This document shows, one piece after another, positions 1-7,094 of a stretch of 9,008 bases of DNA. A program made the position numbers and the translations under genes. The first letter of the stretch is position 1. Each line of letters opens with the position of its first letter. Source of the DNA: Candidatus Segatella mututuai (GTDB taxonomy: Bacteria > Bacteroidota > Bacteroidia > Bacteroidales > Bacteroidaceae); the NCBI GenBank assembly GCA_002439605.1, contig DJOI01000011.1, forward strand, positions 594-9,601. Direction: 5' to 3'. The notes under the pieces are model-generated. The model was not told the DNA's origin, made no database searches, and saw only the letters and a list, made by a program, of their open reading frames with translations.

Positions 1-2718
1 TCCCTTTACACTTCTGGCTCTCACAACTCTCCATTGATTATCCTCGATGGTATGCAGTTTGGTGGCGAGCTTTCTGAAATCAACCCAGACGACATTGCCC
101 AAATCGATGTGCTGAAGGATGCTTCCTCAGCTGCCATCTATGGTGCCAAGGCTGCCAGTGGTGTTATCATCGTTACAACCAAGAAGGGAAAGGTTGGTAA
201 GCCCATTATTAATGTAAGTGCCAATTTGGCTGCCAACACCAAGGCTCAGTATCGCAAGGTGTTCAGTGCTTCAGAGTATATGACCTTTCGAGAGGATTGG
301 TACAAGGCCACAACATATGGCTATGATAAGAATGGAAAGTGGGGATACTATGGCGTAGATAGCAAGGTGCCTGCTGGCTACTATGATAATGTGGAGAATG
401 CTCAAAGACTCTATGGCATTACTTCAGACCAATGGGCTACTATGGGTGACAAGACTTTGGGGGCAGACGAAAGTTTATTGTCTCTGTATGCTCGGCGTAT
501 GGGTTTTGATGTAGATGCAAACAATGTGTTGTCTAACTTCTTGGCAGGAAAAAGCTACGATTGGGAAGATGCCACTTTCCGTACGGGTTTCAATCAGGAT
601 TACAACGCCAGCATTTCTGGCGCATCCGAAAAGGTAAACTATTATTTAAGCTTTGGCTACTTGAAGAACCAAGGTGCCATCCAGGGCGATGACTACCATG
701 CGTTCCGTTCAAACATGAAAATCAATGCCAAGATTACGGATTGGCTGGAGGTGGGCGCGAATGTAAATTTCCAGGATCGTTCAGACGTGTCTGACCCTGT
801 GCCTATGGGTAGCAACTATTGGGACAATAACCAGTTGCGCATGTCTCCGTATGCTTCTCGTTATGATGAGAATGGCAACGAAGAGCACTATCCAACAAGT
901 GGCAATCCTACGAATGGTGGCTATAATTATCACTTCGAAAAGCAGTACATAGACTTGGAGAAGGGACAGACCATCTTGAACACCATCTTCAACGCCAAGG
1001 TGACCTTGCCATTTGGATTTACTTATTCATTCAACATCGCCCCACGTTACCAGTGGCATTACGACCGTTATTTCTTGTCGGCGGAGTTGCCTGATGCTGA
1101 CCCGTCAACACGTGGTGTCAACAGAAAGTCAGCAAAGAACTTTGATTATTCCTTGAACAATACCATTACTTGGGATAGAATATTCAACAAGGATCACCAC
1201 TTCACCGTTACTTTGGTACAGGAGGCAGAGGAATACCGTTATTGGAGCGATAATATAGAGGCTCGCAACATTACTCCTTCGGATGTATTGGGATTTCATA
1301 ATATTTCTGGTGCAAATAAAGAGCAGAGCAGTTTCTGGGTGAGCGATACCCATTCTACAGCAGCAGCTTACTTAGGCCGTCTGTTCTATAGTTACAAAGA
1401 CCGCTATATGTTCACGGGTACTGTTCGACGTGATGGTTACTCGGCATTTGGTTCCAATAATCCTTGGGCCACATTCTATTCTGCAGGTGGTAGCTGGGTG
1501 TTCTCTGAGGAGGACTTTGTCAAGCAACCTTGGCTCGACTATGGTAAGTTGAGAGTCTCATACGGTACCAACGGTAACCGCTCTTTGGAAGATACTTATT
1601 TGGCGTTAGCCAACTTGTCTGATGGTGGTAAGATGGCATACTATAAGTATGGTACTACCGACCAAACTATCTTGAATGCGCTTTCTATCAGCCGATTGGC
1701 TAATCCAAACTTAGAGTGGGAGAAGACATCTGCGTTCAACGTAGGTCTTGATTTCTCCGTTCTCGGTCAGCGTCTTTCTGGTAGTATCGAATGGTATCAT
1801 AAGATAACCAAGGATATGATTATGGCCCAGCGTCTACCTAACTTCACTGGTTTCAGCAGTATCACCACCAACTTGGGTGAAGTGACCAACTCGGGTATCG
1901 AAATCACATTAAATTCAAGGAACATCGAAACACCAAACTTCAAGTGGAATACCACTCTTGGCTTCTCTTATAACAAGAACCGCATCAAGCACTTGTATTA
2001 TGACTATGATGAGAATGGTAACGAGCGCAGCGACACCTCTAATGGTTGGTTCATTGGTAAGCCTATCGGTGAAATCTGGAACTACAAAGTATTGGGTATC
2101 TGGCAGGTCGACGAGGCAGAAGAGGCGGCCAAGGTAAATCAGAAGCCTGGCGATCCCAAGGTGGCCAACTACTATACAGACGATGATATCATCAATGCCG
2201 ATGGCTCTCGTACACCTGTTTACAATGATAATGATAAGGTTTACTTGGGCACAACCAATCCTCCTGTCTATTGGAGCTTACGCAACGACTTTACCTTCCT
2301 GAAGAACTTTACCTTCTCTTTCTCTATGTATTCCTACATGGGGCATAAGAGTTTGAGTGGAAACTACTTGAATAAAGACAATGCTGGTTCTCGATTTAAC
2401 AGTACTTGGAATACTTATAAGAAAGAGTATTGGACACCAGACAATCCAACCAATGAGTATGGACGATTAGACGCAGTTGGTCCTACTGGTTGTACAGGAG
2501 TGGAGAAAGTTTACAATCGTAGTTTCGTCCGTTTGGACAACATCACTTTGGGCTATACCATTCCACAGGAGCTTACCCGCAAATTTGGTGTCGACAGGGT
2601 ACACTTGTCAGCAGGTATCAACAATGTATGCACATTCGACAGCTGGGAGTATGGTGATCCGGAGACAGGTGGTTTCGCAAACCGACAGTTCCAGTTTGGT
2701 ATTAATGTAACACTCTAA
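1..2718 (+). CDS. SusC/RagA-family TonB-dependent outer-membrane receptor, 5'-truncated by window edge
   Basis: This is the beta-barrel half of a SusC/SusD nutrient importer, which takes oligomers across the outer membrane using TonB energy. The frame is open from base 1, giving 905 residues here; an apparent TTG start at 34 is internal. Family members usually run about 1000-1150 residues, so the signal peptide, the carboxypeptidase-regulatory-like domain, the TonB box and the first part of the plug lie upstream. Visible residues 12-62 are the end of the plug, including the SusC/RagA signature around residues 24-54 (LSEINPDDIAQIDVLKDASS, then AAIYGAKAASG). The rest is barrel: alternating aromatic strands, a late Asp/Asn-rich segment before a YLGTTNPPVYW motif, then YNRSFVRLDNITLGYTIP and a final strand ending FGINVTL. 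A YDxNGN-type loop occurs three times (from nt 322, 862 and 2005). The family call is secure; the substrate is unknown. It is probably co-transcribed with the susD-like gene 13 bp downstream. Confidence 0.96.
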   Translation, partial: SLYTSGSHNSPLIILDGMQFGGELSEINPDDIAQIDVLKDASSAAIYGAKAASGVIIVTTKKGKVGKPIINVSANLAANTKAQYRKVFSASEYMTFREDWYKATTYGYDKNGKWGYYGVDSKVPAGYYDNVENAQRLYGITSDQWATMGDKTLGADESLLSLYARRMGFDVDANNVLSNFLAGKSYDWEDATFRTGFNQDYNASISGASEKVNYYLSFGYLKNQGAIQGDDYHAFRSNMKINAKITDWLEVGANVNFQDRSDVSDPVPMGSNYWDNNQLRMSPYASRYDENGNEEHYPTSGNPTNGGYNYHFEKQYIDLEKGQTILNTIFNAKVTLPFGFTYSFNIAPRYQWHYDRYFLSAELPDADPSTRGVNRKSAKNFDYSLNNTITWDRIFNKDHHFTVTLVQEAEEYRYWSDNIEARNITPSDVLGFHNISGANKEQSSFWVSDTHSTAAAYLGRLFYSYKDRYMFTGTVRRDGYSAFGSNNPWATFYSAGGSWVFSEEDFVKQPWLDYGKLRVSYGTNGNRSLEDTYLALANLSDGGKMAYYKYGTTDQTILNALSISRLANPNLEWEKTSAFNVGLDFSVLGQRLSGSIEWYHKITKDMIMAQRLPNFTGFSSITTNLGEVTNSGIEITLNSRNIETPNFKWNTTLGFSYNKNRIKHLYYDYDENGNERSDTSNGWFIGKPIGEIWNYKVLGIWQVDEAEEAAKVNQKPGDPKVANYYTDDDIINADGSRTPVYNDNDKVYLGTTNPPVYWSLRNDFTFLKNFTFSFSMYSYMGHKSLSGNYLNKDNAGSRFNSTWNTYKKEYWTPDNPTNEYGRLDAVGPTGCTGVEKVYNRSFVRLDNITLGYTIPQELTRKFGVDRVHLSAGINNVCTFDSWEYGDPETGGFANRQFQFGINVTL

Positions 2719-2731
2719 AAAACTTATCACA

Positions 2732-4747
2732 ATGAAAAAGAATATAAACAAATTATACAGAAGTGGTCTTGTCGTCGCTATGGCGGTTACCATGATTTCT
2801 TGCGGTGACGATTTTCTGAAGCAGGACCCTCTTTCTTTCTATGAGCCTGGTAAAACTTATTCAACAGAAGCTGGTCTTGAGGCAGCTTTGACACAGTGCG
2901 ATAAGCAGTTGAAGACTTACATCATCGATAATAACTGGAATAATGTAGGATTGGCCACCAATTATTACCTTACTGATGTCGGTATGTATGCCAAGACCGA
3001 TGCAGGTGGTGGTTTCCTGGATAACTGGGATGCCAAGTTGACCCCTACCTCTGGTATGGGCGGCGGTGGTGATGGTAACTACATGCAGCGTTTCTGGGAC
3101 CAGGGATTCACCATGGTAAAGTATGCCAATTCTGTGCTTTCGTATGTAGACAAGGTTGATGGACTGAGTGACGAGGTGCGCGATGCCTATAAGGGTCGTG
3201 CATACTTCCACAGAGCGTATGCCTACTATAACCTGACTCTTCAGTTTGGTGATATTCCTTTGATTACCAAGTTGCTGGAAACGCCTAAGCAGGACTATAA
3301 ATCAACCAGCAAGACAGCCATATTCCAGATGTTGCAGAAAGACTTGGAATTTGCTGTAGCCCATGTGCCGGCACAAGCCAAAATGGCTTATGTAGGACAG
3401 GTGAACCAGGAGGCGTGTATGCAGCTCCTTATCAAGGTTTATCTTGTTAATGGCGAGTACAAAAAGGCGGAGGACATGGCTACAGAATTGATAAACGACC
3501 ATGGGCTGCACCTTATGAAAGAGCCTTTCGGTACTTGGCAGCCTTCTGGTTGCGAGACGACATGGAAAGTTACTCGCAATGTTATCTGGGATTTGCACCG
3601 TACTCCTAATGTTTGCAATCCAGCCAACAAGGAAACCATCATGGCCATCATCAACTCAAATGACCAAGACCATTTGAATTACAATATTATGCGTGCTATG
3701 TTTGCACACTGGAGCAATGGTGTGATTCGTGATCCTCATGGATTGGCTGGTCCAGGCAAGAACATCGCCAGAAATAACTCTGAATATAATGAAACTTTGG
3801 ATTGGGTGCGTGTAGCAGGACGTGGTATCGCTTTGAACCGTACTTCTTTCTTCTATAACAAGACCATTTGGTGCCAAGATGGTGAGACCGACTGGCAAGA
3901 CTTGCGTCACAACCGTGAGGTGGGTAACTGGATGGAAATGGAAGATTTTAAGTACAACAACAAGCAATCAGACTTCTATGGTAAAAACTATCAGCTTTAT
4001 GCTACCGAGGATTATGTAAAAGACGGCAAGGTGCTCGTGAAAAAAGGCGAAATCCTTTGCTCTGATACCATTCGTAGTTGGTTCCCTACACCTCTTGCCC
4101 AGCTTTATATCTTGGATGCAACCAATGAGGCTAACTTGGGAGCCAACCAGTTCCAAGGAGCTTCAGGAAAAGGTTGCAATGGCGACCTGTACTTGTTCCG
4201 TTTGGCTGATACTTATCTCCTCCGTGCCGAGGCTAAATTCTATCAGGGTAATGTGACTGGTGCCGCCAGTGATGTGAACGAAATTCGCAGCCGTGCCAAA
4301 GCAAAGAAGATGTTCACCACCGTAACTATTGGTGATATCATGGCAGAACGTGCTCGTGAACTTTACATGGAAGAGTTCCGACAGGCAGAGATGACACGCG
4401 TGTCATGGTGCCTTGCCAAGAGTGGTATGCCCGATGAATGGGGTGAGACCTATAGCCTTGACAATTGGGACAAGCAGGAAGGCACTGATTTGACAGGTGG
4501 CAGTTACTGGTACAAGCGTTGCACAAGATACAGTGTTTATAACCAGCCTTATGGAAAGGGCGTTTCTGGCCCTCAGACTTTTGAGTACAAGGTGAACAAG
4601 CACAACCTTTTCTGGCCAGTTCCTAACTCTGCTATCACAGCCAATAACAAGGCTAAGCTTCGTCAGAACTTCGGTTATGACGGATATGATGAAAGCATAC
4701 CGATGTTTACCAATTGGGAAGAAGCTGTGGCTGACGAGGAGAAGTAA
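2732..4747 (+). CDS. SusD/RagB-family outer-membrane lipoprotein, large (671 aa)
   Basis: This is the surface lipoprotein that caps the SusC barrel and binds the substrate. The N-terminus is a lipoprotein signal: basic MKKNINKLYR, a hydrophobic stretch, then lipobox MISC with the lipidated Cys at residue 24. GDD directly follows the Cys, like the acidic export signals of Bacteroidota surface lipoproteins. The TPR-like SusD fold is seen at residues 154-177 (KGRAYFHRAYAYYNL then FGDIPL), at about 488-501 (LFRLADTYLLRAEA) and at 539-557 (ERARELYMEEFRQAEMTRV). The C-terminal hallmark is LFWPVPNSAI near residues 626-635, followed by LRQNFGY. At 671 residues it is longer than the usual 500-600. The extra length appears to sit in the middle, around residues 270-480, which is rich in Trp, Asn and Cys and carries no motif I recognise. 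The start at 2732 is the only one that supplies the signal peptide. It lies 13 bp after the SusC stop and has no clear Shine-Dalgarno, which is normal in this phylum. Confidence 0.96.
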   Translation: MKKNINKLYRSGLVVAMAVTMISCGDDFLKQDPLSFYEPGKTYSTEAGLEAALTQCDKQLKTYIIDNNWNNVGLATNYYLTDVGMYAKTDAGGGFLDNWDAKLTPTSGMGGGGDGNYMQRFWDQGFTMVKYANSVLSYVDKVDGLSDEVRDAYKGRAYFHRAYAYYNLTLQFGDIPLITKLLETPKQDYKSTSKTAIFQMLQKDLEFAVAHVPAQAKMAYVGQVNQEACMQLLIKVYLVNGEYKKAEDMATELINDHGLHLMKEPFGTWQPSGCETTWKVTRNVIWDLHRTPNVCNPANKETIMAIINSNDQDHLNYNIMRAMFAHWSNGVIRDPHGLAGPGKNIARNNSEYNETLDWVRVAGRGIALNRTSFFYNKTIWCQDGETDWQDLRHNREVGNWMEMEDFKYNNKQSDFYGKNYQLYATEDYVKDGKVLVKKGEILCSDTIRSWFPTPLAQLYILDATNEANLGANQFQGASGKGCNGDLYLFRLADTYLLRAEAKFYQGNVTGAASDVNEIRSRAKAKKMFTTVTIGDIMAERARELYMEEFRQAEMTRVSWCLAKSGMPDEWGETYSLDNWDKQEGTDLTGGSYWYKRCTRYSVYNQPYGKGVSGPQTFEYKVNKHNLFWPVPNSAITANNKAKLRQNFGYDGYDESIPMFTNWEEAVADEEK

Positions 4748-4774
4748 TCAATTCCTATAATAAGGAACGAAAAC

Positions 4775-4823
4775 AAAAAAGTGTGACGTGGAACTGCTGC
4801 TTCATGTCACACTTTTCTTTTTT
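4775..4823. terminator. Bidirectional intrinsic terminator between susD-like gene and ispD
   Basis: The arms GTGTGACGTG (4781-4790) and CATGTCACAC (4803-4812) pair over ten positions, nine Watson-Crick and one G-U in the plus-strand RNA, around a 12-nt loop. An A-tract at 4775-4780 and a T-tract at 4813-4823 (broken by one C) flank the stem, so A-T pairs lengthen it and a U-run follows it in either direction. It lies 27 bp after the susD stop and 9 bp after the ispD stop on the minus strand, between two converging genes. Termination in both directions is inferred from structure and position. Confidence 0.9.
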
Positions 4824-4832
4824 CTTTAGTTT

Positions 4833-5504
4833 TTATTCCTTCAGCAAGGCTTCTGCCACCTTGATGTCGAAGGGCGTGGTGATTTTTATATTCTCACGGT
4901 TACCTTCCACCATCGCTACCTGGCAACCCAAGCTTTCCACCACAGAGGCATCGTCGGTAAACTGCGTCTTGTAGTTCTGGTTGAAGGCTTGCTTGGCAAG
5001 GGCGATGTCGAAAACCTGAGGTGTCTGTACCACGCGGTAGTCGTCTCGCATCACGTTTTTGCCTCCTCCACGCTGGTCTATATAGCGCAACGTATCGGTA
5101 ACGGCATATACGGGTATGGCGGCATATTCCTCGCGGGCTGTCTCATAGCAATCTTCGATGACAGAAGTAGATACAAATGGGCGAACTCCGTCGTGTATTC
5201 CGACCACACCGTCGACATCATCAGGAATAAGAGCCAGACCGTTCTTCGATGACTGGAAGCGGGTGTCGCCACCATTGGCTATCTGGTGCTTGATGGCGAA
5301 ATGATGTTCCTCGCAAAGCTGGTGCCAATATTCCTGCTGGCTTTCGGGCAGTACGAGGATGATGTTGATATCGGGGTTGTATTCGTAGAAGCGCTCTATG
5401 GTGCGCATCAGTATAGGCTTGCCGAACACAGGAAGAAATTGCTTGGGTGTCTCTGTGCCCATGCGCAGTCCTTTGCCTCCGGCTACAATGATTACGTAAT
5501 CCAT
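4833..5504 (-). CDS. ispD: 2-C-methyl-D-erythritol 4-phosphate cytidylyltransferase
   Basis: IspD joins CTP and 2-C-methyl-D-erythritol 4-phosphate to give CDP-ME and pyrophosphate, the third step of the cytosolic MEP (non-mevalonate) isoprenoid pathway. The 223-residue length is normal for a stand-alone enzyme; there is no IspF fusion. The nucleotidyltransferase loop is residues 8-16 (AGGKGLRMG), followed by PKQFLP with the conserved Lys at 21. Further family motifs are GGDTRFQSS (78-86), HDGVRPF (104-110), VVQTPQVF (158-165), TDDASVVE (183-190) and the substrate-binding segment VEGNRENIKITTPFD (199-213). The ATG at 5504 places the loop at the expected distance from the N-terminus. It lies 37 bp downstream of the DJ-1-family gene on the same strand with no terminator between them, so the two are probably co-transcribed. 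Its 3' end meets the shared terminator. Confidence 0.97.
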   Translation of the reverse strand: MDYVIIVAGGKGLRMGTETPKQFLPVFGKPILMRTIERFYEYNPDINIILVLPESQQEYWHQLCEEHHFAIKHQIANGGDTRFQSSKNGLALIPDDVDGVVGIHDGVRPFVSTSVIEDCYETAREEYAAIPVYAVTDTLRYIDQRGGGKNVMRDDYRVVQTPQVFDIALAKQAFNQNYKTQFTDDASVVESLGCQVAMVEGNRENIKITTPFDIKVAEALLKE

Positions 5505-5541
5505 TGTTTGAATGAAGAGTTAGAAATTCTTGATCTGAGAA

Positions 5542-6114
5542 TTATTTGCTGTTCATCAGATGTGTGTACATCATGCCTTTCTGCAGTTCAGCCACAGCCT
5601 CGTCGCCCACGAAGTAACTCAATATCTTGTAGGCATAGGGCAGGGTAGCAGCAGGGCCTTCACCCGTTATCACGTTGCCGTCCTCTTCATACAAATTGCC
5701 CGTGTACTCGGTATCGGCAGCAAAGTATTGCTCAAAACCAGGATAGCAGGTTGCCTTCTTGCCATTGAGAATGCCCGTGCTTGCCAAAACCATGGGGGCG
5801 GCACAGATGGCACCTATGCGCTTTCTTGCTTTGTGATGGGCAATGAGAACCTGTCTCACACCCTCGTGCTCGTTGAGATGGCTGCTTCCTGGCATTCCTC
5901 CTGGAAGTAGGAGCATGTCGGCATTGCTGAAGTCTTGGACATCCCCAAAGCATAGGTCGGCTTTCAGCGTTACGCCATGAGATGTTTCTACCCATTCATT
6001 ACCTGTGATGCTTACGGTCTTGATGTCTACACCACCTCTGCGAAGAATGTCCACAGGAGCCAAACCTTCGATATCCTCGAAGCCATTGGCAAGAAATTCA
6101 TATACCTTTGCCAT
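5542..6114 (-). CDS. DJ-1/PfpI (ThiJ)-family protein, YajL-like
   Basis: This is a small cytosolic protein of the DJ-1/PfpI superfamily, class I glutamine-amidotransferase-like fold. The 190-residue length is typical. Conserved features in order are the N-terminal strand with FEDIEG (Glu16 in the position of the DJ-1 acidic residue), LLLPGGMPGSSHL (68-80), the nucleophile elbow GAICAAP with Cys104, KATCYPGFE (120-128), and VITGEGPAAT (148-157) near the C-terminus. This pattern is closest to the DJ-1/YajL branch and less like the PfpI protease or Hsp31 branches. Members have been linked to oxidative-stress protection and to removal of glyoxal or methylglyoxal adducts, but the exact activity of any one member cannot be read from sequence. 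Its start lies 83 bp from the nadK start, facing away from it. It appears to be the first gene of a unit with ispD. Confidence 0.93.
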   Translation of the reverse strand: MAKVYEFLANGFEDIEGLAPVDILRRGGVDIKTVSITGNEWVETSHGVTLKADLCFGDVQDFSNADMLLLPGGMPGSSHLNEHEGVRQVLIAHHKARKRIGAICAAPMVLASTGILNGKKATCYPGFEQYFAADTEYTGNLYEEDGNVITGEGPAATLPYAYKILSYFVGDEAVAELQKGMMYTHLMNSK

Positions 6115-6131
6115 AATTTTATGTTCTTTAG

Positions 6132-6169
6132 TCTGATTATTCGATTTATATTATTACCTTTGCAAAAGT
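6132..6169 (+). promoter_or_regulatory. Predicted Bacteroidota-type promoter for nadK and the ABC transporter
   Basis: The -7 element TACCTTTG (6155-6162) matches TAnnTTTG exactly. Nineteen bp upstream, TCTG (6132-6135) matches three of four positions of the -33 TTTG. Transcription would start near 6167-6170, giving a leader of about 30 nt before the nadK ATG at 6198. The -33 match is weaker than on the opposite strand, so this may be the weaker promoter; that ranking is inference. Confidence 0.65.
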
Positions 6170-6193
6170 AAGAATAATAATTGAAACTGCAAA
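6155..6193 (-). promoter_or_regulatory. Predicted Bacteroidota-type promoter for the DJ-1/ispD unit
   Basis: On the minus strand, TTTG (6190-6193) is followed after 19 bp by TACTTTTG (6163-6170), an exact match to the -33 TTTG and -7 TAnnTTTG elements of the primary sigma factor in this phylum. Transcription would begin around 6155-6160, leaving a leader of roughly 40 nt before the ATG at 6114. The -7 box abuts the opposing plus-strand -7 box, and the -33 box lies just before the nadK start codon. The promoter is predicted from consensus only. Confidence 0.7.
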
Positions 6194-6197
6194 ATAA

Positions 6198-7088
6198 ATG
6201 ACACGACAACCATTGAAATTTGCGATATTTGGCAACGAGTACCAAGCCAAGAAGTCTACTTCGATAGAGAAACTGCTTGGCTACTTGGCAAAGAAAGGTG
6301 CCGAAATCTATGTGGAGAATGCCTATTACGAGTTTCTCACCCGCTGCCAGCACATCGATGTGAAAGCGGCAGGTGTGTTCGAGGATTATAATTTCGATGT
6401 GGATTATGTAGTCTCCATGGGAGGTGATGGTACCTTCCTCAAAGCTGCCAGCCGGGTAGGAGCCAAGGGAACTCCTATCATAGGAGTCAATATGGGACAC
6501 CTGGGGTTCTTGGCCGATGTGCTGCCTGGCGAGGTAGAGGCTGCCTTGGATAGCTTGTATGCTGGAGAGTGCCAGATAGAGGAACATACTGTTATACAGG
6601 TAGAGGCAAAGGGAGGAGTCTTGGAAGGAAATCCTTTTGCCCTCAATGACATTGCCGTGCTGAAGCGCGATGACGCTTCCATGATTTCTATCCGCACCCA
6701 GGTGGATGGTGAGTTCTTGGTTACCTATCAGGCCGACGGGCTGATAGTGACAACTTCTACAGGCTCGACAGCCTACAACCTGTCGAATGGTGGACCTATC
6801 ATTATTCCGCAGAGTAGTAGCTTGTGTCTTACGCCTGTGGCTCCTCATAGTTTAAACATCCGCCCTGTTGTTATTAATGACACGGCGGAGATAACTCTTG
6901 ATGTGGAGAGTAGAAGCCATAATTTCCTTGTGGCCATTGACGGGCGCAGCGAGCGAATGACAGAAGGCACACGTCTTGTTATCCGTAAGGCTGCCCATGC
7001 CATTAAGATAGTAAAACAGCGTAACCAGCGATACTTCTCCACTCTGAGAGAGAAGTTGATGTGGGGAGCTGATCAGAGAGGAAGGTAA
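6198..7088 (+). CDS. nadK: NAD kinase (ATP-NAD kinase)
   Basis: NadK phosphorylates the 2' hydroxyl of NAD+ to make NADP+, the cell's only de novo route to NADP(H); it is cytosolic. The 296-residue length is normal. Motifs in order are GGDGTFLKAA starting at residue 75, with the catalytic Asp77; GVNMGHLGFLAD (96-107); the NAD-binding FALND (147-151); YQADGLIVTTSTGSTAY (177-193), the glycine/threonine-rich segment typical of the family; NGGP (197-200); and LTPVAPHSLNIRPVV (211-225). The ATG at 6198 follows an AT-rich leader with a predicted promoter, and the N-terminal strand KFAIFGNE fits the family start. The stop is 6 bp before the next ATG, and a GAGGAAGG tract (7078-7085) at the end of the gene could serve that downstream start. 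Divergent from the DJ-1/ispD unit. Confidence 0.97.
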   Translation: MTRQPLKFAIFGNEYQAKKSTSIEKLLGYLAKKGAEIYVENAYYEFLTRCQHIDVKAAGVFEDYNFDVDYVVSMGGDGTFLKAASRVGAKGTPIIGVNMGHLGFLADVLPGEVEAALDSLYAGECQIEEHTVIQVEAKGGVLEGNPFALNDIAVLKRDDASMISIRTQVDGEFLVTYQADGLIVTTSTGSTAYNLSNGGPIIIPQSSSLCLTPVAPHSLNIRPVVINDTAEITLDVESRSHNFLVAIDGRSERMTEGTRLVIRKAAHAIKIVKQRNQRYFSTLREKLMWGADQRGR

Positions 7089-7094
7089 AGAGTT

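Noticed and set aside
34..36. TTG as the start codon of the SusC gene
   Set aside because: The frame is open to base 1 and the residues before it (SLYTSGSHNSP) continue the plug domain; the true start is outside the window.
4752..4767. Small hairpin TTCCT-ATAATA-AGGAA just after the susD stop
   Set aside because: Only five pairs with an AT loop and no T-run after it; the much stronger hairpin at 4781-4812 explains termination.
5286..5910. Plus-strand open frames opposite ispD and the DJ-1 gene
   Set aside because: Both minus-strand genes are intact and carry full family motifs; the plus-strand translations are mirror frames without any motif.
6027..6848. Long minus-strand open frame (273 codons) opposite nadK and the start of the DJ-1 gene
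   Set aside because: It lies antisense to a complete nadK with all motifs and crosses the divergent promoter. Its translation shows no recognisable domain and an unlikely composition, so it is a shadow frame.
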